Source: Gnetum montanum
Lineage: Eukaryota > Streptophyta > Gnetopsida > Gnetales > Gnetaceae
DNA length: 64,000 nucleotides
NCBI GenBank assembly: GCA_015680685.1
Contig: MNCI01037513.1
Span: 196,326 to 260,325, forward strand
Direction of reading: 5' to 3'
A program made the position numbers and the translations under genes. The notes beneath the pieces are model-generated. The model saw only the letters and a program-made list of their open reading frames with translations. It did not search any database and had not been told where the DNA came from. Shown here one piece after another: positions 1 to 10,199 of this stretch (positions within the stretch are counted from its first letter, which is position 1; every line of letters starts with the position of its first letter).

Positions 1-803
1 TCCTTGCTCTTGACTCTCTCGTTGAGGTCTCTCATCTTGCTTACCCTTATCCTCATGGTTGTGCTCTTTGTGACTGCGTCTTGATATGGAAGGAGAGGGT
101 GAATGATGTGATGAAGGGGAAGAAGAAGGGGAACCATCGCCATGACGATGTTTCTTACCTTCTCTTCGGTGGCTACGGCCTCGATTGTGATGATGATCAA
201 ATTTCCTACCTTTGTCATGTGTTTGTGTTCCCTCATCAAACACTTGGTGTTCATGGGAATCAGAACTAGGGTTGTAAATCGTAGAGTGTAGATTCTAATA
301 CCCTACCTCCTCACCATCATTAGGAGGGGGAACATCATTTTGTGGAGAACCTATTGAGATACTACCCTTAACTTCTCTTATGACAAGCGAAGCGTTGTGG
401 GGTCCTTTGTCCTTCAACGATGTGTGATAACTCTCCTGCCGCGAGTCCCTTAGACATTGCGTTGCTATGGGATGGTAATCCCTTATGTCATAATCTTCTG
501 CAATGTATTCAACATATAATTTTTTCATGCCTATCTATGCAAGAGCACAAAGGAGCATGTTAGGGGTTGCCCGATCTGGGGGTAACACTATGTTACCTTG
601 CAGGTCTCTCCAGCGCAGTTGTTCATCCTAATGGAGGATAAAGGTAAAATTGGGTATATACTCATCGTGATGAGTATACGATGAGTATATACCACCCGAT
701 ACTATTGAGGAACTGGCCGATTTTGGTTATGTGTGTTAGACTACTAACGGTCTCTTGTGTGATCCCTAGGTGGTGAAGTGCTTTTGTTTGAAGAAGAAGA
801 CAT
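1..803 (-). pseudogene. gag N-terminal part of LTR element A, runs off the window
   Basis: Structural polyprotein of an Athila-like Ty3/gypsy element; gag packages the element RNA in cytoplasmic particles. The start codon at 803-801 gives MSSSSNKST, matching the starts of elements B, D, E and H. The acidic block with DVPPPNDGEEVGY lies near 295-340, then a Ser/His/Arg-rich linker runs to the window start. An in-frame stop near position 740 (after RDR) and later frame breaks show it is dead. The rest of gag lies left of the window. Family identity comes from clear similarity to the longer copies in this window; the call of N-terminal gag is secure, but no retrotransposon-gag core is visible in this fragment. 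Confidence 0.8.
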
Positions 804-927
804 TGTTATTTATTCAGTGTGCTGATTAACCATTATATAATTTTTCGTTTAATTAACCCTAAGGGTTTGATTAAGCTCCCAACGATGTGAGTGATTTCCT
901 ATGTTCTACTTAGCGCACAAACAACTT

Positions 928-948
928 AGTCCTCGACAATGACGCCAA
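928..948 (-). other. Primer-binding site of element A (tRNA-Asp type)
   Basis: Directly abuts the 5' LTR. Read on the minus strand it is TTGGCGTCATTGTCGAGGACT, a decayed form of the TGGCGCCGTTGCCAGGGA seen in B, which is complementary to the 3' end of plant tRNA-Asp apart from one or two positions. It marks this LTR as the 5' one and the element as minus-strand. Confidence 0.75.
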
Positions 949-1582
949 TGATGAGTGGAGCCTTACCCCTACACTCAACCATATGAATACGAGCATTATA
1001 CGCTCGATTCGGTCAAACTCTGCAGACTAAGTACCTACACGCCTCATGGAACACTTAAGGTTAATCGTTCATTATCTTCCCAGACTTACTTGTATTTGTC
1101 ACGGTTGTATGGTTAAGTAAGTCTGAGGTATGTGATTTTATTATCTTTTATGTTTTATCTCCTATGCTAATGAGGTGAAGGGTGAAGAGACTAATTAACT
1201 AACTTTAACTAACTAACTAAGCCTTAATTAACCTAGCATCAGTATCCATTCCCACTTGCTGTTCACACTCTAAGCCGATGCAACCTTCTGGGATTACCAA
1301 ACGATATTCGTGACTGGGATTACCAAGCATAACGCACATGCTCAAAGCGGTTGTACTGAATGCACTTAACTAGGAGAGAAGGGTTGAGAGAGATTTAATG
1401 AACTAATAAAGCNATTCTATCTCTGGATAGGTAAAACTGCCAGAGTTTCGCTACGATCTAGGCCTAAACTGAGAAACAAGGAAGAACAACCTCTTATTTA
1501 TAGATTTGGCAATGCATTACGATATCATGTACGCGATATCGCATGAGAAGACGTGATATCGCGATGATATCGTGTCCCATCA
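949..1582 (-). repeat. 5' LTR of element A
   Basis: Begins TGATGAGTGG and ends CCCATCA on the plus strand, the reverse of the TGATGGG...CTCATCA LTR shared by B, D, E and H. It is only 634 bp against 800-850 bp in the others. The missing part (polyadenylation region and the 'CTACTGCGGGCACA' block) falls exactly at the N at 1413, so the short length is probably an assembly gap. The GATATCGCG palindromic array and the CTTATTTATAG (TATA box in reverse) are present near 1495-1575. The flanking bases TTGGG at 1583-1587 cannot be tested as a target duplication because the other end is outside the window. Confidence 0.85.
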
Positions 1583-2215
1583 TTGGGGCATTGCTACTCC
1601 TAGTGAACATGATGAAATGGAAATAGTTTCTAAGTCTAAGTAAAACAGTAAACAAATCTATTCTATCCTAAGGCAATGGATATCTAGTCTTTATTTTCTC
1701 TACACGTCCTGGGCTTATGTAATCATTGTTGGGATTACCAAGTATTTTGCTATTGGGTAAATGACAATCATACTTTACACTCAAAATTAGTCATATCCAT
1801 TCTGCATACTAACAACAATAAAAATAAAGTGCATGGAATAGTAAAACATTAACTAGGAAAGTAGTAATTAGTAGTCTAAGTGAAAATGGTAAACATTATT
1901 CTAAGTAAAGTAATAAACTAGGAGAATGATGCAATAGTATGAAATAGCTCAATCTTTATTGCTGGTTAAACTTGTGCCCAAGTACAAGATGTTCGAATAA
2001 AGATTCTGTTCACTAAGTCACACTACACTATGGGCATTCACATGTCTTAAGACTAAATTCACAAAAATAAATTGAAAGAGTTCTATTATTATGGACTAAA
2101 ATCTATTGTGAATTCATTCACCTAAGTGCTATATTTATAGGTTGGCACACATCCCACGATATCATATATATGATGACATAGCTAGTGCTACAATATTATA
2201 TATCTAATATCATAG
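1583..2215 (-). repeat. Older LTR fragment, target of element A
   Basis: A diverged LTR of the same superfamily. On the minus strand it has a CCTATAAATATAGCAC box (near 2125-2145, as in element C), a GCCCATAGTGTAGTG segment equal to the GCCCGCAGTAGGAGT block of the other LTRs, and the conserved CTTTATTCGAACATCTTG and GGCACAAGTTTAACC stretches with AATAAAG. Its LTR end is cut by A at 1582. No polypurine tract follows near 2220, so it is a truncated or solo LTR. The right boundary is approximate. Confidence 0.6.
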
Positions 2216-2728
2216 TCCACCAAAATTTGACTTTATCAAAGAGCTTATAAGTAACACTAAATAATATTCTATCTTTAATGCCAATATATTTGCTACAAGA
2301 AAATTTGTAGCTTCTATGTTTATGTCTTCATATTTCAATGCATAAGCAGTGAAAGTTGGAAGGAAAAGGGAAGCATGCATGGAAAAAATAGAGAAAATAG
2401 AAATATTTTGCACCAAAAGATTTATTACTAAACTTGGAATTAGTTATCTTTCTCATCACGAAATCATAGCGATATGACAAAACTTAGTATAAAATACATC
2501 AAATTGGGTAAAATGAAAATTTGGATAATTTTCAATATAGTAGATGAGTTAAAATTCATCTTAGTTTTTGCAAGATTTTCTCGGCCAAATTATAGATATA
2601 TATTATAAATATAAAACTAAGTATTCCATCCAATGCTCCATGGGGAGGGGGAGCCTATTAGTAAGGCTAAATAATATTCCATCAGAATGCTAAAGGGAAG
2701 CCATAATAATTTGTAAGAAAATGATGAT
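2216..2728. other. No gene seen; AT-rich spacer before the copia pol
   Basis: AT-rich sequence without a convincing coding frame. Two diverged copies of one segment stand here (CTAAATAATATTCTATC near 2255 and CTAAATAATATTCCATC near 2660), suggesting an old local duplication. Confidence 0.4.
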
Positions 2729-3120
2729 ATGCAGGAGGAGGAAGAAGAAAAAGGGCTTAACCTTGAGCTCATATTGAGAGAGCAGAACATCACCTTTGCA
2801 CACAACACTTCTCATAAATATAGAAAGTTGGCTCTTAGAAGGAAAACATGTATCTTTATTAATTGCCTTGATCACTCTAAGGGATATGTGCTTATTGGAG
2901 AACTACTATATGGAAGTTTGATTGAGATAGAGTCAAAAGATGTTGAGTTTCTTGAGGAGGATTTTCCTTATCAAAGAGAAATAGCTAAATATTTTATCTT
3001 TTATGAAGTGGAGGATCCTAATTTTAGCACTACTATCAAGCTAGTAGAATTGGAGAAAGAGATTTCTCAACATCCTAGAAATAGTAGAAGTGACTTACCC
3101 ATCAATAGATTACCTTCATA
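2729..3120 (+). pseudogene. Ty1/copia pol remnant: integrase C-terminal region
   Basis: Encodes the end of a copia integrase and the linker to reverse transcriptase. The stretch KTCIFINCLDHSKGYVLIGE followed by IEIESKDVEFLEEDFP matches the copia motif in which a Tyr/Phe-rich 'GY' core is followed by '...SRDVTFLEEDFP'. The catalytic DDE core is not present, so this is a 5'-truncated pol. It opens about 40 codons before the recognisable motif; the ATG at 2729 is not a meaningful start. A stop at 3118-3120 and a frameshift separate it from the reverse-transcriptase fragment that follows at once. Confidence 0.7.
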
Positions 3121-3144
3121 AAATGAGATCTCCTAAGAGCCTAT

Positions 3145-3401
3145 ATGAAAAATGTGTATGATGAAGATCCATGTACATATGATGAGGCTCTCTCATCACT
3201 TGCTAGTCAAGAATGGATAAATGCTATGATGGAAGAGATGAAATCTATGAATATCAATCATGTTTGGAACTTGGTTAACCTTCCACCTAAGCACAAGGCC
3301 ATTGGAAATAAATGGTTCTTAAAGATTAAGTGCAAGGTAGATGGTTCCTTCAAAAAGTATAATGCATGCATTGAAGCAACAGAGTATACCTAATAAGAGG
3401 G
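3145..3401 (+). pseudogene. Ty1/copia pol remnant: start of reverse transcriptase
   Basis: Copia reverse transcriptase, first fingers region. Visible motifs are DPCTYDEAL, WINAMMEEMKSM, VWNLVNLPPKHKAIGNKW and the residues YNACIEATEYT, equivalent to the family's 'YKARLVAKGYTQ'. Two TAA stops replace the two Gln codons after YT (C-to-T changes). The frame then reads EG and is broken exactly at base 3401 by element B. The reading resumes at 10200 as KGIYYEETFSS, i.e. the next residues of the same family motif, so the two halves were once one gene. Confidence 0.85.
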
Positions 3402-4146
3402 TGATGAGTGGCAAGGTACCCCTACACTCAACCATACAAATATGAGCATTTCACATGCGATGCAGTCGAACTCCAAGGACTAAGTGCTTACACGCCTTAA
3501 TGGAACACCCAGGGCTAATCAATCATTGTCTTCCCAAACTTACTTGTATTGTCACAGTTGTATGGTTAAGTAAGCTTGAGGTATATGATTTTTATAGCTT
3601 TTTGTCTTTTGATGTATTTTGCTAATAAAGGAAAGGGAGAGAGAACTAAGTGACTAACTTACATTAACTATTCATTAACTAAGTTCCAAATGTTATCAGT
3701 ATCCATTTCCACTTGTCATACACATCCTGAACTAGTGCAACGCTACTGGGATTACCAAACGCTAATCGTTACTGGGTTACCAAGCGCTACACGCATGCTT
3801 GAATTGGTCGTACTGAGTGTATTTAACTAAGGGGGTTGAAGGTTGAGAAAGATATTAATTAGCTAGAAAAGCATTAAATAATCATTAATTCCTAATTAGC
3901 TTAATTTGTATGCTGCAAGGTTTATCATAAAGTTTGTCTTTATTATTGTATACTACTGCGGGCACACAAAAATAAGTCTAACTCTGGAATAAAAAAACTG
4001 TAAGAATCTAGCTAAGGGTCTAAGTCTTACTCCCTTGAATAAAGGGCACTGCCTCTTATTTATAAAAGATGAGGTAGGACACGATATCGCATATGTGATA
4101 TCATGTGGCAGATGCAATATCGCGTACATGATATCACAGCTCATCA
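3402..4146 (-). repeat. 3' LTR of element B
   Basis: Plus-strand reading begins TGATGAGTGG and ends AGCTCATCA. Relative to the 5' LTR it lacks about 90 bp between CTTTATTATTGTAT and ACTACTGCGGGCAC (near 3945), which removes the R-region polyadenylation signal and the conserved TTCGAGCAAATATTG block. The U3 palindromes GATATCGC / GTGATATC lie at about 4085-4135 next to the TATA box (CTTATTTATAAAAG in reverse). Confidence 0.9.
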
Positions 4147-4190
4147 TACCCCCATGACTGAATGAAAACTTGTCCTCGAGTTCCTTAAAA
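4147..4190 (-). other. Polypurine tract of element B
   Basis: Minus strand reads ...AGTCATGGGGGTA directly against the 3' LTR start TGATGAG. Upstream lies the conserved CTCGAGGACAAGTTTTCATT block found in all relatives. It primes plus-strand DNA synthesis in the particle. Confidence 0.8.
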
Positions 4191-6091
4191 AATATCGAAA
4201 AGGTATGGGATTATTGACTTGAATGACAACTAATGGTGAATGGGATGATGTGTGAATGGATCAATCATTACAATACATGACAATATTAGTGTTCATAACT
4301 ACAAGAATGAACACTATACAAAATTGACATCCAACCTTATTTGGCAGCTGAGAGAGAAGAGAGAGAGAGAAAAGAAGAAGATGTGTTGTTGCCAACACCA
4401 GGATTGCGCCTTCTGTTATCCATCTATAACCACGCTATCAATCTTGTTCCTTGCACAACTATTCCAGCACTAGTCCATCCTGAGTGTTTCCTCCAGGTCC
4501 AGTCCATTGCTGTATGATTACCATCTGCACACACAACACAGTCACATATGAGCAATAATAAGTAAATCACAATACAGTTGATACATTGCCTCGGTGTAAG
4601 GTCCATTGGCTGAGTTGTGATATGGCTAATACGGATTCTAGAGATATAACATTGGTGACTACCCAAGGTGTAGGGGTTAGGGAAATTGAAAAAACTGGAC
4701 CAGGGCCCCCATGACTAAGAGTGATCCTCCGATAGCGATAGAATGGAAAAAGATAAGGAATAAGGAAGATGGAAAAAAAGAAACAACGACAATGCCAATA
4801 AAATGGATGTCAAAGATGGGAATGAACTAAACAAATGTTGACTGTGGGAATGTTTAAGGGAAAGAAGTTAACTAATGCACCAAATAGGAATGCCAGTGGG
4901 TCCTCCCCAAAGCAGGTGCATGTCCTTTGTGCCCTGAAAATCCCACATTCAAAGAGTTTGTAGGCTTTGGAAATGTCATTCGGAAGCAAGAGTTAAAGTC
5001 TTAACCACAAAAATTTACTAAAAAGAAAACAATGCATCAACGAAAATATAGACTACTGATACAACCGACAATGAGGTGGAAAATGGAGAAAGAATGATGA
5101 GGAGAAGAGAATGGAATGGAGTCCCAAGAATAAGGTGGTGTACAATCCCTTGTGTATGTATGGTTAATGTGACTGAGTAGATCTCATTCCAAATCCAGCC
5201 TCAACAATCCACATCCAGTGACTTCGCATTAATACACTTGGCCAATCCATCCACTTGAAGTAACAAGAATGCTTCCCCAAAGAGTCACCACCATTCCGAA
5301 GAAGCGAGAAAGGGAAAAGTAGGAAGTCAGAGAGGGCCTTAGTTAGAGGGAACATGTTTGTTTAGTTCCATAACCAGTGCTTGTAGCCCAAATGATTATT
5401 TTGTCTAAGGGGTGTGCTTTGAATTCTCACTTTTTTTTTACTGAGAACCACATGCAAAGACTTATTTTTATTGGCTCAGCTTCCCAATAACGAAGCGATG
5501 TCGGAATGGTAAGAAAAACTAAAGAAGAAAACATCCAAGCACCCAAGAGAAGAGCCAACACAAATGCATCAAATCCCTTTGAAGTCACACCCTTTTCAGT
5601 CCTTGAGTCATTCCTTAGTTTGAGAAATGCCCAGTCACCAATTTGTTAATAGTTTTATTATTAAAGAAAGGGACTATACAGTTCCAAGCCAAGAGAGACC
5701 ATAGAAATTCATGGATGCATGGATGACGTGGACTCATTGTCTATTATATAAAAATAACCATACCTTAGTATCAACATTATAACTCAAAGGTAAAAACCAA
5801 ACATTAGCAATCCATAGAACATAGTTCATACCACCATTAAGAGCACTTATTAAGTGGCGAATCTAACAAAATCAAAACAACAAACAAAGACGAAAACAAA
5901 AACAAAAAAAATAATCAAAACAAATAGTCACACAAAGAAATAAAAAAGTATAAACAATGTTGCAAAACAAAAATAAGAAAAGTTAAAGAAATTTGTAAAA
6001 CGAAAATGTGTAAAAAAAATTAAAAAGGAATTCAGGGCCCAATTAGTTCCATGCACGTTAGTGAGTTGCTTTCTTGATTAGCTATCATCCA
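4191..6091 (-). other. Conserved non-coding 3' domain of element B
   Basis: About 1.9 kb between gag-protease and the 3' LTR, where other Athila-type elements carry reverse transcriptase, RNase H and integrase. No long frame is present. The segment aligns along its length with 19131-20944 (D), 35540-37398 (E) and 50160-51813 (H), so it is an inherited part of the family. It contains a purine-rich stretch (GAGAGAAGAGAGAGAGAGAA, near 4350), a second polypurine-like motif near 4700-4732, the conserved AGGGGTGTGCTTTGAATTCT near 5410, and A-rich blocks of AAAACA-type repeats around 5880-6020. Compared with D and E, about 170 bp of the polyprotein tail are missing near 6035. Confidence 0.7.
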
Positions 6092-9000
6092 CTAGGTATC
6101 TTCTTGTCGTGTGGCTGCTGCATACAGGCACTTTTGTATATTAATGTCTTGTGCACACCAGTTGCAAGCAGGCAATGCTAAACTTTGCACAACCCATGAT
6201 TTCTGCACACAATTGCACCCTATATCACTGTATGCGATGCATGGAACCTTCTTCTTCTCAATATTTCCAAATGTGTTTTCCTTAGATATTTCCAGGGAAA
6301 GATTGCAAATTCCTATGCGTGCATCTATAGTACCTAGCCATGCCCTTCGCATTATTATTGGGAGGTCTCATTTACCATTATTCACTTGTATCACTAGGAA
6401 ATTAGCTGGGTACGACCACCCACACACAGTGGTGATGATGTCCTTCACGAGTCCCAAGGGAACAGTGATGGATTGGTCAGCCAGCTCTAGGTGAATACTG
6501 CTCTTCCTTAATGGAGGCAGGTTCTAGGCTTTGTACATTTCTTATGATATTAAGTTGACTTCAAAACCTGAATCCAGAAGAGCTTTGCATGGCTCATACC
6601 CAGCGATTTGGAGATAGATTAGGGGGCTTCCAGGATCAAAGAATTTCCTAGGAAGGTGGCCAACCTTAATCCAGTCAGTAATGATATGTGTTAACATAAC
6701 CATATGTGTTGAGATTGGTGTTTGGTTCTAAGTAAGCTCTGAAGCCTTATTTGATGGAGAGGTGTTCAGAGGTTCAACCACTTATGGTTGTAAGGGCTTG
6801 GTTGGACTGTTGGATTTGAAGAAGGATCTTTTCTTCATACCGTTGTCAAAACCAACAGTGGGTTGAGGATTTATAGCCCTTGCAACATTGCATTTCTACG
6901 GTTGAGTAGGGAGTTCCCCTTTTATTACTAGAGCGGGTGGTAATGGAGCTATCGGTGTGAGAGCTGCGGATGGATTTGAAGTATGGTATGTTTGTGGGTT
7001 ATCTTCCCTAGGAGAAGGAGTTCTATAATACTCACGAGCTTGGTAGTGATGTTGTGGTGTAATGTGACTAATAGAGTCATGTGGAGAGATTCGATGTTGC
7101 ACGTAGTAGCAATATGGGTCAGGTTGTCGGTAGGGGTATTGTTGCCTTGGTGGTGGCATGCCCCATGACTGTGGGTATTTCCACTATTGATGTTGCTCAA
7201 TGGGTTGTGGTGGAGTTCCACTTGGATAATATGTTGAAGGTTGGTGGAACTACCTTGGGTTACCTTGGGCATAAGGTAACCATCAAGGTGTTTATCGTTA
7301 TTTAGTCGTGGGTTGAGTGCATACACCCTAGACTCTTGTAGATGTGAGATCACTGGGCAACATCCCTTAGGATGGTCATATTGGCATATCTCGCATCCAC
7401 CATCGATGTCTGTGTCCAAATCCAAAACCTCTTCTATGATGACCATTTTACCCTTACCCTTGCTACGTGCATTTTTCACTTCTCTCTTTTTCTTTTTGTC
7501 GCGGTCACTACCTCGCTCCCTAGACTCCTCTACAATTTTAAGAATAGTTTCAAACCTACTATCTAGTGAGTCCCACATTTGGTCTACCTTTGCCGATACT
7601 TCTGTTATTAACTTTTGGAGAGGCAAAGTTTTCCTATTCACCATCTATTTGAGTGGTGACTCTTCTTCCTCCTCACAAAAGCTCACTCCCCTTTTTCGGA
7701 GGGAAGGATCTTGGTTGTATTCTTCTGCACTTTCTCTCTTTCATAGCTCACCTTCTTCTTTGGCTACTTGCTCTAGCAATCTATGAATTTGATGAGACCT
7801 AAGCTTCCATAACCTTCCTTGGGCATACGTCCTAAGGGTTCTCTTGTTTCATGCTTAAGTCCATCTACGAGATGGCGTAGTTGATCCCGCTACAAATAAC
7901 CATGACCAGGGCAATGATGTAACAGTGTGTAATAGTAGCCCATGGCAGCATCTAAGGGTTCATGATTTCCTTGCTTCCATCCTTAGATTTACTTCCATAG
8001 GTTAGACACTTAGGAGTACATTTGGCACTTATCATTGAACAATTTTAACATTGTACTCCACCTCTGAATGGATTCTGATTCTAAGGACCAGTACCAGCTT
8101 TCAGTTTCTTTCACTAGTGTCCTTGGGAACAACTTCATTTTTTTCCATTTGTTTTCTATGTTTTGCAAGGCACATGCATCATGGAATGCTTGTAAATGAT
8201 TTTGAGGATCAACGTTGTATCCCCCTTCAAATCGTGGGATGTTGTTCATGTCCAACCTCTTGATCCTACTATCCTTTTGATGCCTTGTTGGAACTCTTAC
8301 AACCTCCATTATATCTAGCATGCTTCTAGTTGCAAGTAGGGTTCTTTGTGATCATCTTTTTCATAGCGTCTATGGTGTCTACGTGGTTCCCTACTCTCCC
8401 TTCTTCTATGCCTTGATTCCTTAGAGTGCCCTCATCCTCATTCTCGACTGTCTCATCGATGTTTTTCACTTTGTTTTCCGTTATCCTCATGATTGGTTTC
8501 CCTATGACTACGTCCGGACACTAAAGAAGAGGGTGAAGGTGACAATGAAGGTGAAGAAGAAGGAGAACCATCATCATGATGATTTTTTCTACTTTATCTT
8601 CGGTGTTCTCGACCATGATCGTGATCACAATCAGAACATCTACCCTTATCAGGTGTTTGTGTTCCTTTGTTGAACACTTCGTGTTCATGGGTATCAGAAC
8701 CAGGGTTGTGAATAGTGGAGTGGAGGTTTTGATACACTACCTCTTGACCATTGTCAGGAGGAGGAACATCATTTTGTGGAGAACCTATTGGAGCAGGTTC
8801 ATTGTCCTCAATTTCACTCAAAACATGCAGAGCGTCATGGGGCCATTTACCCTTAAAGGATGTGTGGTATCTCTCCTGTCGCAAGTCCCTTTGACGTTGT
8901 GCTTCTGTGGGATGATAGTCCCTTATGTCATGATCGCATGCAACATATTCTACATATAAAAGCAGCATGCCTATTCATGATAGAGCACGAAGGAGCATGT

Positions 9001-9232
9001 TGGGGACTAATCAGTCTAGAGGCAACACTATGTTACCCTCCAAGTCTCTCCAATGTAGTTGTTCATCTTGGTGGAGAATAAAGGTGAAATCGGGTACATA
9101 CTCATCGGGATGAGTATATACCACATGAAACTATTGAGGAACTGGTGGATTCTGGTTATGTGTATTATGCCACCAACTGCCTCTTGTGTTAGTCGTAGGC
9201 AGTGAAGTGCTCTTATGCGAAGAAGAAGACAT
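6092..9232 (-). pseudogene. gag-protease polyprotein of element B, broken
   Basis: Starts ATG at 9232 (MSSSSHKSTS), about 115 bases after the primer site. Order on the minus strand: N-terminal region (9232-8594, with DVPPPDNGQEV), Ser/Arg/His-rich linker, retrotransposon-gag core (8321-8010: NNIPRFEGGY, LQAFHDACALQNIENKW, KLFPRTLV), coiled region, zinc-knuckle CEICQYDHPKGCCP (near 7370), Pro/Gln/Tyr-rich segment, and aspartic protease (about 6720-6290) with the LLDSG active-site motif at about 6570 and a W-L-G-T-I-D segment. It ends ATRQEDT at 6092. At least three frame changes and several stops make it non-functional. No pol follows. Confidence 0.85.
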
Positions 9233-9347
9233 CTTGTCTTGTTCGGTGTGTGATGTACCATTGTATTATCTTTCTTTAATTAACCCTAAGGGTTCGTTCT
9301 AGCATTATGAATGATTTCCTATGTTTTACATAGTGCACAAACAACTA

Positions 9348-9368
9348 AGTCCCTGGCAACGGCGCCAA
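9348..9368 (-). other. Primer-binding site of element B (tRNA-Asp)
   Basis: Minus strand reads TTGGCGCCGTTGCCAGGGAC, the best preserved primer site in the window. From established knowledge plant tRNA-Asp ends ...CCCCGGCAACGGCGCCA; the site pairs with it at all but one of 18 positions. tRNA-Asp priming is known for Athila elements. Confidence 0.88.
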
Positions 9369-10199
9369 TGATGAGTGACGAGGTACCCCTACACTCAATT
9401 ATACGAATACGAGCATTTCATGCGTGATCTAGTCGAACTCCAAGGACTAAGTGCTTACATGCCTTAATGAAACACTTAGGGTTAATCAATCATTGTCTTC
9501 CCAAACTTACTTGTATTGTCACAGTTGTATGGTTAAGTAAGCTTGAGGTATATGATTTTTATAGCTTTTTATCTTTTTATGTCTTTTGCTAATAAAGGAA
9601 AGGGAGAGAGAACTAAGTGACTAACTTACATTAACTATTCATTAACTAAGTTCCAAATGTTCCTAACACCAGTATCCATTCCCACTTGCCGTACACATCC
9701 TGAACTAGTGCAACGTTGCTGGGATTACCAAACGCTAATTGTTACTAGGTTACCAAGCACCACACGCATGCTCGAAGCGGTCGTACTAAGTGTATTTAAC
9801 TAAGGGGGTTGAAGGTTGAGAAAGATATTAATTAACTAGAAAAGCATTAAACAATTATTAATTCCTAATTAGCTTAATCTGTATGCTACAAGGTTTATCA
9901 GAAAGTTTGTCTTTATTGCCATACACAAAATTGTGCTTAGGTACAAATTGCTCAAATAAAGATCTATTCACTCTATGACTCCTACTGCGGGCACACAGAA
10001 ATAATTCTAGCTCTGGAATAACAAAACTGCAAGAATCTAGCTAAGGGTCTAAGTCTTACTTGCTTGAACAAAGGGCACCGCCTCTTATTTATAAAAGATG
10101 ACGTAGGATGCGATATCATGTATGCGATATCCCATGGCAGATGCGATATCCCATGGCAGATGCGATATCCCATGGCAGATGCGATATTGTGGCTGATCA
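9369..10199 (-). repeat. 5' LTR of element B
   Basis: 831 bp, begins TGATGAGTGACG after the primer site and ends GGCTGATCA. R/U5 carries the two TTACCAAG / GGGATTACCAAA blocks common to the family (about 9720-9770), and the AATAAAG polyadenylation signal in reverse near 9910. The TATA box lies at about 10085-10095 and the palindromic U3 array at 10110-10195. Confidence 0.9.
10121..10190 (-). repeat. Tandem 19-bp repeats in the U3 of element B
   Basis: Three copies of ATGCGATATCCCATGGCAG stand head to tail (10122-10178), followed by a partial fourth. Each contains the GATATC palindrome next to CCATGG. The 3' LTR of the same element has no such array, so the expansion arose after insertion or during the reverse transcription cycle. 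It lies directly upstream of the TATA box, where enhancer elements would sit. Confidence 0.85.

Larger units (their letters stand above)
3402..10199 (-). mobile_element. Element B: gag-protease-only Athila-like LTR element
   Basis: Complete minus-strand element: 3' LTR, polypurine tract, conserved non-coding 3' domain, gag-protease, primer-binding site, 5' LTR. It has no reverse transcriptase, RNase H or integrase, so it could only have moved using enzymes from another element. It is inserted in the reverse transcriptase of a copia element. The 5 bases before it are GAGGG and after it AAGGG, a target duplication with one transition. The two LTRs differ in length (745 against 831 bp), mainly because about 90 bp around the polyadenylation region are missing from the 3' copy and a 19-bp unit is amplified in the 5' copy. 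Confidence 0.9.

Noticed and set aside
81-269. Plus-strand frame over the gag linker of A (also 23603-23791 in D)
   Set aside because: It is the antisense of the Ser/His/Arg-rich gag linker and starts at TTG.
5880-6020. AAAACA-rich tract as a poly(A) tail of a retroposed gene
   Set aside because: The same A-rich tract stands at the same place in D and H next to the gag-protease stop, so it belongs to the element.
10141-10199. CRISPR-like array (19-bp repeats)
   Set aside because: No spacers; units are directly abutting in an LTR U3 of a eukaryotic element.
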